Assembly (NCBI GenBank): GCA_963978545.1
Contig: OZ021732.1
Span: forward strand, 35,046,123-35,110,122
DNA: 64,000 nt
Source: Linyphia triangularis
Taxonomy: Eukaryota > Arthropoda > Arachnida > Araneae > Linyphiidae
Reading direction: 5' to 3'
The notes below the pieces were generated by a model. The model saw only the letters and a program-made list of their open reading frames with translations. It was not told the DNA's origin and did not search any database. This document shows, in pieces, positions 12,701 through 26,600 of the stretch; within the stretch, counting starts at the first letter, position 1, and each line of letters opens with the position of its first letter. The translations under genes and the position numbers were made by a program.

Positions 12701-15700
12701 AACAATATTTAAAAAAAAAAAAAAAAATTAAAATTCAGACATTGATATTTGAAGGCATGATCTCGAGATTCTGATAATTTCAAACAACTTTCACGGTTAC
12801 AATGGAAAAATATATAAAATTTGCATTGGCAACGCACAATTTTTTTTCTGAGCTAATTAATTTGAGCATTGAAAACCCATAAATTGCGTTGGAACAATAC
12901 ACGTATGATGAAAATCGACAAGAAACATTTACAAAGAAGCGCAATGTAAAGAAGTAATGACAACACAGAGGGAGGTGCATTGAGCACCTAGTAATAGTCA
13001 CAGGTCCCGTCTACATAATTCATTGTATGCGAAGGTGGGCACTATGAAAACTTGTAATTCCAATAAAAAATTCCAGTTCCTTTGTTGTGCTATCATTGGT
13101 CCTCTACAATGCTCTTTTTTTTAAAATTGGCATACGCCACCAATTTTCGCCATGCGAGTATTGTTCCAACGTTATTTGAGGCTTTTCGATCACTGATCAA
13201 TTTACACAAGAAAAAGTTGTTGTTTTTCCATTCGAAAATTTAGAATTTTTTTCACTGTAAACGTAAACGTAACCGGGAGAATCACAATTTCGTACACATA
13301 CTTTTAAACAGCAATATTTAAAATTTCCTTGCGATTGGTTGAGCGGATTGGCCTCTAAAGATTCACATATTTGAAAAGTTTTTTTTTTTTTTTTTTTTTT
13401 TTTTTATCACCATGAAAAGAACCTATTCTTCATACAATGTCTATATATATCCAACAAATGCATATTTAATATAAATATGGAAAATCTTACCGTTCTTCGT
13501 TTACTTCCACGACACTATTAATACAAAAATAAAATTTAATTAAATTTTAAACAACATGTTTTATTTACACTTGGAATAAATCATAGAATATTTGTAAGTG
13601 TATTTTTTGATTTTTGTAATTTAAATAAACTAATATTTAAACCAATAGAAGGATTTGAACTTCATCATACAAAATGTGCAAATTTTAATAAAATAGGAAA
13701 TATATTTTCAGTTTTGTGTAAAAAATCATAAGTAACTTTTTATGTCTCAAATTATTTTTTCATATATTGGAAAAAGTAAAAGAAGCTGAGAGTTGATCAA
13801 TGAAATGACTGTGTAATAAAAGAGTGATACACAAAATTTAACCACCTCTTAAATTTTTTTTTGCTCTCTTAAAAACTTTGACAAATAAGAGTCAACACCA
13901 TTTCACATCATGATATATGAAATAATCATTATAAATAAGATATTCAAATAATAAAAAAATGCTTATTTATTGAACAGATGTGTTTGTTTTGTAACTTTTT
14001 AAAACAAAATAAAAATTATCAATACTGTTAACAAATAATAATAAATAACTTAGTGAAATGGAGGAAAATAAGTATGGGCTCATACTTGTTTGATAACATA
14101 TGCAAAAAAAAAAAAAAAAAAAAACCATAACTAAATCAGTCGATTTTCTCAAAAATTTAGACAAAGTTACCTTTTCTTTTTCCTAAGGGTAAGGCAAAAT
14201 ATCACCACTCTTCAAATCTAAGAATATATAAGTGGGTATTAATTTGAATTTAAATTTGTTTTACTTTTATTTATGTATATGTAGATCAAACAATATAAAA
14301 TAGCTGAATTTAGTATTTTCAAAAAATATTACTACTTTGATATAAAATAACTAAAAGTTTATTCCTCTATAAAAACTTAAAATTATATTTTATATCAGTA
14401 CAATAATACATCATAAATACTTAAATATATAGTGTATTCTTTTATTTATATTTTATATAGTTATTAAAATTATTTTATTAGAGAATACTAGAGCTACGTG
14501 CCATACGTCATAATGGACAGAGCATAATTTTTAGCTCGTATAATTTATTTCAAACATCACAAAGGTGAAATATTAAAAATTAAAGACATGCGCACAACTT
14601 TATGTTTCCTTTTTAACATGATATTGACAATGATAAAAAAAAGCCAAACGTTGCTTATCTATGAACAATTTTTGAATTGTTGAAATAATGAATAATTTTG
14701 CGCACTGTTTTGTATAAACGCTTCTATTTTTTCTGGGAGGGAGAGGGGCATATACAGATAACCATTGAAAACAAATATGTATTTAGAACTAATTTTGCAG
14801 AAAATTTACTTCTAACCAATTATTTTTGTAAATTTATAACTAAAGTTTTAAATTTCAATGAAAATAATTATGGTGGAATGGTTCAACTTTGCCCAATTAA
14901 TTAAAAAAAAAAAAAAGGCACATCGGCCCAACTTATGAGTCACGTAAGACGTTGGTTCAAGATAGTATTTTATGCATCCTTAAACTGCAATGAAGAAATT
15001 CATAATACGTACCTGTTTATTTCATTAACTATTTATATTTACTAAATTTCAAATAGAAAAATATATATTTCATATTTTTTTTCCTTCATTAGGACGGGTT
15101 GATTTTAAAACAAAATTCAAATCAAATTAAAATATTGTGGAAAGTTACTAAATTTAAAAACAAAAAGATTTTGGAAATCGATTAATATCTTCATAGTACG
15201 GATAAAATACTACCAAAAACCATAAGAAAAACAAAACAAAAATTGGTCCTTTGATGAAACTAGGCAAAAATATGTCATTTTTAATGAAAAGGAATAATCA
15301 AAAGAATCCATAAAAAATATCTAGTAAAGAAGGATAACTTTTGGGGGGGAGGAGGGGGGGGGTGAAAAAGGGAAGGGATGTCAGGGGGTTCTATAACTGA
15401 AAAACTAATTTTGGAGTAATCTAGGCATGGGACACATGTTGTTAGAGTATTTTTTTATGCTGAATCGAATGAAGAAAAGCAATACGATATAACTAATTTA
15501 AAAGAAGTCACCGTCTTGTTTATAAATAAAATCCCATAAAAACCGAGGAAAGGTAAAATGCTACATAAAGAAATAAAAAATTGGTTCGTTCATGAAATTT
15601 GGCAAAAACGTTTTATTTGTCATGAGAATAAAGAACCAAAAGTGTCCATAAAAATATCAAACAAAGGGTGTTGTGTTTTTTGAGAGAGTGGAGAAGGGGG

Positions 15701-17643
15701 GGGGGGGGGTTCACTGAAAATGAATGTTGGTAAAACTTACATGTGACACATGTGTGTGTAATATTTGTTGACTCTGAATCGAATGAAAAAAGGCAAGACG
15801 ATATAACTATCCTATAAAATGTTGTAGTCCATTTGTCTACACTGTCTATATAAAATACATGTAATGAACCAAAATTGAGTGGAAAAAGTTAATAAGCAAC
15901 CAAAATGTATTTGAAAAAGTACCAGTTACTAATCAAATAAGTAAGTAGTAGTGAATAATTGAAATAATAAGTAAACAAAAGCATAAGGGATAAAGTATAA
16001 GTGATGAAATAAGATGCACTTTTACATGTAGTTTTTTTTATAAAAAATGACTATAACTTTTTGTAGGAAAATTATATCGTTTTAATTTTTTTTTTCTCAT
16101 TCAATTCAGCGCCACTCCACACACTTGTATCACATACCTAGGTTATACTGAAATTAATTTTCAGTGTAAAAAAAAAAAAAACTCACCCCATCCCTTCAAA
16201 AACAACCTTCTAGCCAGACAATTTTATGGACTCTTTTGTTTCTGAATTCTCATGATAAATAAAACTTTTTTGCCAAGTTTTATCAATAGAGCATTTTTTT
16301 TTTTTTTTTTTTTCCCCCTTCTTTATGTCAAATTTTACCTTTCCTCGTTTTTTGCAAGTGTTTCCTTTTATAAAAAGGACTGTATTCGTTTATATTAGTT
16401 GCATCATATTTCTTTTTTTATTAAAATTTGATTAAGCATAAAAAATACTCTAAAAACACATGTAGCATGCCTATTTTGTTCCAAAATTAATTTTTCAGTT
16501 ATAAATACCCTTAACCCTCCCCACTCCCCTCCCAAAAAAACCACCCTCTTTGATGGATATTTTTACGAATTCTTTTGAATATTCATTTTCATGACAAATT
16601 AAACGTTTTTGCCAAATTTATCAATTTTTTTTTATGTCCTATTTTACCTGTTCTAACGTCACACGCAAATATATTAAATAGAGTGAATTTTTACGAAATT
16701 TAAAGAAATTTTTAATTCATTATTTATTTGCACGCGATATTTTTAGCACAGGACAAAAATTGCCAAACATAGCCGATTTTTCGAGCTTGGGAGAAATATG
16801 TCAGAATAGAATATTCTGTCAATTATGTCGTTAGGATTTAATTAAAATTTAAAAATTGTCAAGATGTAGTCAACACCCATCTAGAAGGAAAGGAGAAGTG
16901 ATCACTTTATGTCAAAATCGTAAAAAAAAATAATAAATAAATAAAGAATTGTAATTTCAAACGGTGAAGTGTGTTGTTATTATCTATGTAGAGTACGCTA
17001 TGCTCTCCTCATAACTTTCAAAAAACATCATCAATGAAATTCTGCCTAAGCATTGAAGAGATCACACAAGCCACCCGTCTCTCTACTGTTAATAAAAAAT
17101 TATTTGTTTTAAATACAGTCCATGACTATTTGAGCAAATCAAAACATTTAGAAGCACCCTTATCCCTTATAATCTAAAAAAATCGTAAATTTCGTACAGT
17201 TTCAGCAAACAATTTGAGGGGAATTTAATGGATTTCCAAAAAAGAAAAAATGCATTGTTTTTGTCTTCAAATTTAGCATTTTTTCCTTGTTGTTTTGAAA
17301 TGATAGGAATTTTTTTATGATTTATTGGACTCTATCTCTCAATGTGCAAAATGTTTTAGTATTTTTTCACTTGAGATTTTTAAACTTTATTATACAAGGT
17401 ATTTTAATAAATTAAAAAGGAAGAATATCAGATATTAGAAACATTCAATATTGTAGTGTTGGCAAAAATCCCATTATTCATTTAAATAAATGAGTAGTGC
17501 AGTAAGAGAGTTGTCGCTAAGAAGGATGTTTTTTTTAAACAAATGCAAAAAAGTTCTTTCAAATATTGCATAGTAAATAATTCAAAATAAGTTATTTTAA
17601 TGCTTCCTCTGCGCCACCTATCACTCAAATTCCACACTTTTTT

Positions 17644-17676
<33 letters not shown>

Positions 17677-20600
17677 TCTTCAAAAACCACCCTTTCATGA
17701 CAAGATAAATACTTTTAGCTCTCTGTGCCTTCTTAATCCTGTAAAAAATTAATTTATGATGGAAATCATCTATAAACTTTTACACTATTTATGATGCTTC
17801 ATGTCACTAATTTCAAGGTCCATTCTTCACTAATTTAAATTATTTTAAGCGCATGGTAATTTAACATTTTCTGCCAACCACTAAAAGACAAAATAAAAAA
17901 ACTTTATGAATTTTGTAATCTACAAAAGTAAGTATTTTCTCCGATTTGTGATATTGAGAATGTTTTTATTCGTATTTTGTATTCCTAGTAATTGTGTTCC
18001 ATTTGTATGCGAGTACTATGTTAGTTAGTTTTTGTAATATGTCTGAGGTAGTAGGATAAACACTAAGTTTGTTTATGGTATCCTTTTGTTACATACAACT
18101 TAACAATTAAATCCAACAAGATTTCACAAATATTTTGAGCAAAAGCATATGAAATATCGTTTATTTACTTTTATTATTCATCAGTTCCTCAGAAGTATGA
18201 TGACCTAAAATTTAAAAAAAAAAAGAAGATATTTTTAGAATTAGGAAACCAGTTGGCTTAAAATATTCTCATGTTAAGCTGCTTTTACTTTTACTTAGTT
18301 TAAATAAAATAATACTAATTATTTGAATGCATCTGCAAATTTTTCCTAATCCTTCCATTAATATAGGAGGTTATCTTTAAAAAAATTACATAAAATTAAA
18401 CTCAAAAGTATAGTAAGTATTAATATATGCTACCATTTGTGTATAGCGAAAGTTATTCCACTATTATAATGTACTCTATACTGTTAAATTTTTTGTTCCA
18501 CCTTGCATCAAAAATTGGTTCCCATTTAGCTGCAACCAAAATTTGGTACTTCGTTTCACGATTAATGGTGCTTACGGTCTGAGGTAGCACCATTAAATGG
18601 GGAAACTAAGCACCAAATATTGATTGCAGCTAAATGGGAACCAATTTTTGGTGCAAGGTGGAACAAAATATTTAACAGTGTACTTGATATAATTATGCCC
18701 CTTAACAAATGAAAAGAACCTTATGGGACAAAATATAACCATTCAAATACTGATTGAGGGATTGTTGTTAATTCAATATACTTCGGGTAACAACCTTAAG
18801 TTTTCTATATTACGATTGACCTTGGATTCTCTACCATTTTTAAGCAATATTCAGTCATTTCCGAATATTGAAAATTGCATTTTGGTAATTGCTTTACTTT
18901 TAAAACTGTCTTTTGTTTTTTGTAAACTGATTCAGTGCTAATTTACAACACACTTTTAGTCAGGTAATTGAGAAGACCATAGAATATTGCAGTTTATTGT
19001 TTTGAAAATCACATTTTTAAAATGTTTCATGATAGAATAAAAGAGTTATCATAATGAGAAGAAATTTTCATAACTCTACATCAAACTAATTCATCTAAAA
19101 TGGCATAAATATGTTTTCGAATTTAATCTAGGGTTAATAAACACGAAATCTGGCAGATACTCGATCTATTTGCTCTTCACACCACAAAATATTTTGACAA
19201 AAGATCCCAAACTTAAAAAAAAATATTAGCTGTAAACCTAAAATGCAGTTTCAAATATGACTCATTATATAACAGTTTATGTAGTCAGTAATAAGATTAA
19301 ATAAAATAATTAATGATTATTGTTCTGAAAGCCACTCAGCAATATTTCGACATCTCATACCTGCATTTTATAGTATGCCTGAGAGCTGAAATTTTTTTAC
19401 TGGTAGCTGTTAGCCACTTTAGTAAGACCCTTAAGTTTCAAGTCTCCAATTATATTGGTTGTCGAGATAATCAAATTCGAAAACGGCAGAAAGCGACATA
19501 TTTTGAAATCCTCCCAAAACTCATTCACTGATCATCAAATTACTATGGTACTTCTAGCAGAGCTAGAACTATAAAATTTGGTATGCTTGTAAAGTTTAAC
19601 ATATGTATACAAAAAAAAATCTAAAAATCGAGATTTTCCCCTCCGAATCCTCTAAAAGGGTCAATGCTCAAAATATTTGAATCTCAATTCTAATACATTC
19701 CTATTGGGGCAAAAATTATAAAACTTAGAGTACTAGTAGCTCTTAACATAGATAAATAGAGGAGAAAGCAAAGCAAAGCCTCTAAACTCCTAAAATAATT
19801 TTTAAAAAAAGCGTATTTGGCATTTTAAAATCGACCATTAGCGTTATTTTATCGCCTACAAGATGATCGCCAATTGTTATTTTTTTCCCCCTTTTGCCAA
19901 ATTTGTTTGCATATCTGAATTAACTATTTATTTAAAATTATTTTATATTATAATCATTCATATTACATGCATAAGTACGTCACGGACTGTGGTCCGGTAA
20001 ATTTAACTTCCTTAGAAAAATCTCGTTTTATTATCCGCTAATTGGATTGTAAGGAAGGCTGGCACGTAGGCTTGTCCTATGTGGAGCCTAATATAGTAGG
20101 GGCTTATTTACTTAACATCGTGAAAGTTTTCGTAGAATAAAACATTTGTACAACGTAAAAGAGATAAAGATTTTTTAATAGAGAGATCCGTTTCGTACCT
20201 GCTCTTAACGTAGAATGAGAGATTATATCGGCTTACATATTAAAGAGGACGACAGAGGGCGCTCGTAGGCATGCCTCACATCTCCCCACTAAAAATATTT
20301 GATTGCGTCTTTTAAAGACCTGTCAAATTAATTTAAGTTCTAAATTGAAAAAAGTAAAATTTTAAACATTTGAATCACTAGTTTACAGTTATCATGTAAT
20401 TAAATCAAGAAAGTAAATTTAACTCTTAAAAATATAAAGAAGTAGGAAATGAAAAATATGTAAATAAACACAATATCATAAATTATGCACTCAAAATTCT
20501 AACCATAGGTAACACTTCGTGAGAAAGAAAAAAGAGTTCAAGTGTCATTTAGTTTGGCATCATTTTTCCAGTGGGTTGCAGTTAAACGAGGCAGAGAATC

Positions 20601-23600
20601 GGCAAACAGATGATCTTTTCCTCGACGATAAGTTAGTAAGGCATGGAAGCGTTGTAAAGCTAAGGCCCATCGTTGTAGCCTAGGACTTTGTGAAGCACAT
20701 TCCGTAAGAAACTTCAGAGGGTTGTGGTCACTAACTATAAGTATTTCAGATCCAAAGACGTACGTCTCGAATTTCTTAATGGCAAAAATGACGGCAAAGG
20801 CTTCTTTCTCTATAACTGCATATTTCTCTTGAGTGTTTGATAACTTTTTACTAGCGAAGGCTATTGGATGTTCAACATTTTGATCATCACGCTGAGCAAG
20901 ACAAACACTGACGGCAAATGAAGAGGCATCAGCGTATATGATGAAAGGTCGTTGGAAATTTGGTGAATAACATCTGGGAGCATTGCATATAGCAAGCTTA
21001 AGTTGTGCAAAAGCTCCGTCTTCTTCCTTCTGCCATATCACGTTATTGGGTGCTCTTCTTTCTGTTAACTTGGTCAATGGGCGAGCTATTTCGGAAAAAT
21101 TTGGAACATATGCCCTGTAATAGGACAAAAGTCCCAAGACACTGCGTACATCTTTCTTAGTAGTTGGTGCTTCCAGGTTCTCGATAGCTTTGACTTTATC
21201 TGGATCTGGTTCATGTACGCCGGATCCTACAATATGACCAAGGAATCTTATTTTAGGCCTTGCGAAGTCACATTTCTTGAAATTGGCTGTGAAGTTGGCT
21301 TCTTCTAACGTATGCAGGACTGCGTCGATGTGTTTTAGGTGCGAGTGCCAATCTTCAGAAAAAATGGTGACATCATCAATATACTATGCAGCATAGTCCT
21401 TATGCTTGTCTAGCACTTCATTCATGGTGCGCTGGAAAGTTGCAGCCGCGTTTCGTAAACAGAAGGGTAACACTGTAAAGGAGTACAGACCCCTATGAGT
21501 GACGAACGAAGTCAAGACTTGACATTCGGGGGCCAATCGAATCTGCCAATAACCTTTCAGTAAATCAATCAATGTGATGTACTTGGCTTTTGATACTTTG
21601 TAAATCAAGTCAGTAGCATTCGTCATAGGGAAAGCGTCTACTTCAGTCTGTGCGTTGAGATACCTAAAATCTATACATAAGCAAACGGATCCATCTTTCT
21701 TCGCTACACACACAACTGGGTGAACATATTCACTTTCGGAACGAACAATCAGTCCAAGTTGTAATAACTCCTCAATTTGACGATCAACCTCATCCTTCAA
21801 TATTTCAGGGATTCGGTATGGATTCTGCTTCTTTGGTTCACTTCCAGGCTTCAATTTAATGTGGTGTTCTCCAGCTTTTGCAATTCTCGGAGTACCAGAC
21901 ATCAGCTTGGAGTGCTTCTTTAGTAGACTCATAAGCATTTGCCCTTTGGATGGATCAAGGTGCATCAAATCTAACTTCAGGTCAGGGTATATCTCACTAA
22001 GAACCAGTGTGACTATTCTTGGCGTACTCTCGATTTCTCCAAAGTCAATGTCAGCGTCATAAATAACTCCAACGTTGTTAGTAGACGACTTGAATTCTCG
22101 TATTTTGTTAGCATGCACATGCCTAGTGCTTGCATCTGGGAGCTGAACTATATAACTGTAGGCAGTATGTTTTTTAACAATAGTGACGAGTCCAGTCCAT
22201 CTGGCATACATCTTGTGGTCACTGTCGGGTATCAGGACAATCACTATGTCTCCTTCTTTATACTCTTTATGTCGTGCTTTCCTATTAAGGTAGTATGCGT
22301 CGGCTTTCTGTTTTTCTGTGGCTGAGATCCCCGCATATTCCGCCGCGTTTTCTAGCTTCATCTTCAAATCATTGAGGTATTCAGTCACTGACTTGAGCTG
22401 GCCTAGGGGAACTGGAGTTTCATTGGTCCACGTTGTCTTCAATATGGAAAGAGGTCCCGTTGGGCATCTACCATATAACATCTGAAAGGGGCTAACTCCG
22501 GTTGTGGCATTGGGAACTTTACGATATGCCCACAAAAGTAAAGAAGGTACTTGTCCCAATCCTTAGAGTGTTCTCGCATCATGTGATGAATCATTCCTTT
22601 CAAGACTGCATTAAATCTCTCAACGAGCCCATTGGATGCTGGGTGGTAGGGAGTGGATAATCTTAGGGAGGACCCAATCCTTTCCAAAAATTCTTTAGTC
22701 AGGGAGGCAGTGAAATTGGTTCCCTGGTCCGTGGCTACTACCTTAGGGATGCCAGTGCGAGTGAAAATCTGTAGCAACGCTTCCCAAGTAACTTTAGCAG
22801 ATAAATTCTTCAAAGGGACGGCTTCTGGCTACCTAGTACATTGATCAACAGCGCAAAGAACATACTTGAATCCACGACTGTTCGGTTCTGCTGGCCCAAT
22901 TAAATCTACGTTTATAATTTGGAACGGTTCATCTGGGCGAGTAACGGGTGTGATGGGAACTTCGCCGAAGGGACGCTTCTTAGCTTGGAGTTGACACGAT
23001 ACACATTTATCACAGAAGTCATCTACCTCCTTCTTTATACCTGGCCAATAAAATCAGTACTTAAGTCGTTCTGCTGTTTTCTTTTTACGGAGATGACCAC
23101 CCCATAAACTAGCATGAGCGAGCTCCAAAAGCTGTTTTCTTCTTTGCACCGGAACCACGAGTTGGCTGACTGACTCTCCTAAAATCTTATCTTTACGATA
23201 CAAGAAATTATCCAAAACAAAAAAGTTGTTTACCCCTCGCTTGGCATCTTGCCAACACGCTTCAAGGGTCAAGTCATTTACTTGTTGATATCGGAACATT
23301 TCAGAGTCAGATTTTAACTCGTTAGGTATAATAGAATTAACTTGATTTACCATATTATCAATTACATCGACCCCATTAACACTAATATCATCATTATTAT
23401 TTATATAAAACACTTCAATATTATTAAAAGGCATTTCAGAATTTTCACTAATACTAAGCTCACTATTATTGCACAGTTTTCTCAAAGGTTAAATTATATA
23501 AATTATCACTCTTAATAATATTATCATCAATATTGTGGGAGTTTTCAATTACATTATTTGAGGTATCAACAACATGAATATTTGCATTACAACAATCAAC

Positions 23601-26600
23601 ACTTAACTCACCTGAATCATTTGAAATTATTCTATTATATGTATTTAAAGATAACAACATGTCATTAGATAACTCATCAACCATCGCACAAGTAAAATAT
23701 ACGGGTTCACAAAATTTACCATCTTCTGTACACTTTGATAATGGTATATTTATTAAAGGGGCTTTGAGCTTATGACCAAATGCTGAAGTTAACACCACTT
23801 GGCCATGTGGGTCTTTATAGTGCTGGGGTACTAAATTACTTCTAATTATTGTTACCTGCGTTCCAGAATCTGCGACTGCATTTATTTTAATATTATCACA
23901 TAACACTTCAATGGTTGGCAAACTATTAAAAATGTTATCACTCTCGTACTTCATGCCGTTTAATTTTAACAAGTGGTCGGACGATATTTTGGCTGTCAAA
24001 CAATTAGAGACGATTGCATTTGTACTCTTCCTATTTGGGTCATGAAGTAGTGTACCATGAAATTTGGAGTTACATACATTGCACTTCAACATTGACTTAC
24101 ACCGCTTTGCACCACCACAATTCACACCATAGCACAGGAAACACCGATTGCTTAACTTTAATTCTTGTTTCCGCTGCTCCGGGGTCAGAGGGCAACTTTC
24201 GTCGTTTCCATGGTTACCGCAAAAAACACAAATATCTTCTTTCGGTGCGTTGACGTAATTTACATTAGCCCGGCAGGACGCGCCCGGGGTCCATATGGAC
24301 CCCACGTGATTTTAAAAAGGAATTTCTATTATATGTTTGACCTTGACCAGCCCTGCTTTTCAGTAGTCTACTTTTCCACGACCTTCAACCTCTACCAGGT
24401 GTCAGAAATTCCTTAGGGTCATTATTTCTTCTTTAAGAAAAGGGTTGTCACGTATGGGGTATGTCTGGACCCCGCGCGACTTCCCGCGTTAGCCGAATTA
24501 GCTGCATTCATCCGCTGCTACTTTCAGTGTACGGACGTTATTTCTTGGCTTCGCCATGCCGAATCCACAAGAAAAAGAGATGGAAAGACTGAGAACACTT
24601 TTGAATGAGGTTGAAAGTGATGAAGACCCTATTTCTGATGAAGAAGATTGTTCTGATCATGAGAATTTGAGTAATCATGATTCAGAATCAGAACTGGATT
24701 TGGATACCGACGTAGAAGAGGATATTTCCAACAAAAAGGATTTTCTTGGAAAAGATAAATGTACATTGTGGAAGAAAGAAAAATTTAAAACTGACTTTCG
24801 AACGCGTGCACACAACATTTCGTAACTACCATGACCAAGATTGGCTGCAAAAAATGTGACAACGCCGAATGAAGCTTGGGAAATTTTTATAGACCGTGAA
24901 ATTATGGATGAAATAATTATTTGTACAAATATTTACATTAAAAGAATATCATCGAAATTTTCCAGAACGAGAGATGAAAAAGAAACTGACGAATTTGAAA
25001 TACGAGCGTTGTTTGGACTGTTATATTTGTGTGGTTTGCACAAATCGTCTCACCTGAACGTCCGTGACAGATGGTACAGGAATCGAAATTTTTCCTGCCA
25101 CTATGTCGTACAAGCGATTTTTATTTATTTTAAGATACCTGAGGTTTGACAACATCATCACAAGGGAAGAAAGACAAAAAGAAGACAAACTTGCTGCTAT
25201 CAGAAACATTTTTCAAATTTTCATAAAGAAATGCAAATACTCTTACTGTGTTGGGGAATATGTCACCATTGACGAAAAACTTTTAGCTTTTCGGGGACGT
25301 TGCGGATTTCGTCAATATATACCCAACAAGTGTATATATTCAAATAATTAGTAGTATTAAAAATTTCGAAAATTCATAAATATTAGTTTTATAATCATGC
25401 TGACGTTAAATATTATGCAAAAATTAGCATTAACTGATTTACGTACGTGGGGTCCATTTGGACCCCGTGCGCGCGTCCATGTTCGTATCTTAGGCGCGCG
25501 TTCTCCCGGGTTAGTAAACTTCCCGTTGGAGCGATTTGGTGTACTTCTCCCGTCTTGGTGGCGTCTAGATGCTGACGTAACATCACTGCGCTGCTCCTGG
25601 GAGAAGTGAGAGGGGGCAGCAATATATTTCGCCAATTCCCTTTGCGAAACCTGTCGCTGGATATGGGCCATGAGCTTTCCTAAATCAAAACAGTCAGTTT
25701 CTTCTTTAGTAAAATCGAGCATTATTTCTGAGGGTAGCTTTTTGAAAATCACTGTTGATAACATGCTTCCATAAGATTCTGCTGATACTTTCAGGGTAGC
25801 AAGAGATCTCATATGAACACTACATGTATCATATAGTTTCCTTAAATTATATAAATCATTACTGTGTGCTACTTGAGGCAAGTTCATGAGTTGGGACATA
25901 TGAAAGTTAATTAAGTTTTCCGTTTTGCAGAAACGTTCGATTAAGATGTCCATAGCATTTTTATAATTATCTTCACTTATCGACAGTCCTTGAATAACAT
26001 AGAGCGACGGGCCATCAAGTAAGCTTAATAAGTAACAATGTTTTTCAATTGCAGAAAGCGAAGTGTTGTTGTGAATAGCTATGTCATAACTATTTTTCCA
26101 AGAAATCCAGTTTTTAATGTTACCATTAAAGCTACTAATATTTAATTTTGGGAGTTGTGAATAACCACTTTTTACAGTACTTGTTTCACTAACCTGGCAC
26201 TGCACATGAGTCGCCGCTGGAACAGAACGGGCCGGCATATCTCCTTCCCCAGTCTGCCGATGAATGTCTGTTAACGCCAAACATTTAGTAATTCTGTCTT
26301 CGTAGTTAATTGAAGAGAGCAGATCGTCTTCGAATAGTTTTTCATCCAAAATGAGCGCTTCGATTTGTTCATTTATGTTTTTCAACGCTCTTTCCTTTTC
26401 GACCAGTTGAGGAACCAGTTCTGGAGTGAGATTACTTTCTATTCTTGCTTTGTCGATCTGATCCATAAGTTTGGTGGTAGAGGCTCTCAGTATCGACCGT
26501 TTTTTTTAAGCTTTTCCAAACCGTCTTCCATCGTCGTGCTTCTGTTTTGTAAGGCGAGCGAGTTCTCGTTAGGCTTAGGGCGTTCGTTGTCAGACGTACT

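Larger units (their letters stand above)
24269..25489 (+). mobile_element. Internally deleted piggyBac-like transposon nested in gag
   Basis: A 1221-bp element inside the gag gene, bounded by TTAG on both sides. Near each end lies GGACGCGC followed within 1-3 bases by the palindrome GGGGTCCA[T/A]ATGGACCCC and then ACGT, in inverted orientation (about 24276-24305 and 25443-25478). The outermost 7-11 bases do not match each other; the left end begins CCC as in piggyBac, the right does not. It carries a truncated piggyBac transposase on the plus strand. The inverted subterminal sequences are well preserved, so it could have been moved by a transposase supplied elsewhere. Confidence 0.82.

Noticed and set aside
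13491..13514. 24-bp segment bounded by AG and GTAAG on the minus strand, coding for a basic 'RGSKRR' run like a propeptide cleavage site
   Set aside because: Tempting as an astacin microexon, but after exon 3 (phase 1) it brings an in-frame stop. It would fit only if another exon is missing.
21859..22325. Plus-strand open frames inside the retrotransposon
   Set aside because: Antisense shadows of the integrase-RT frame; no motifs.
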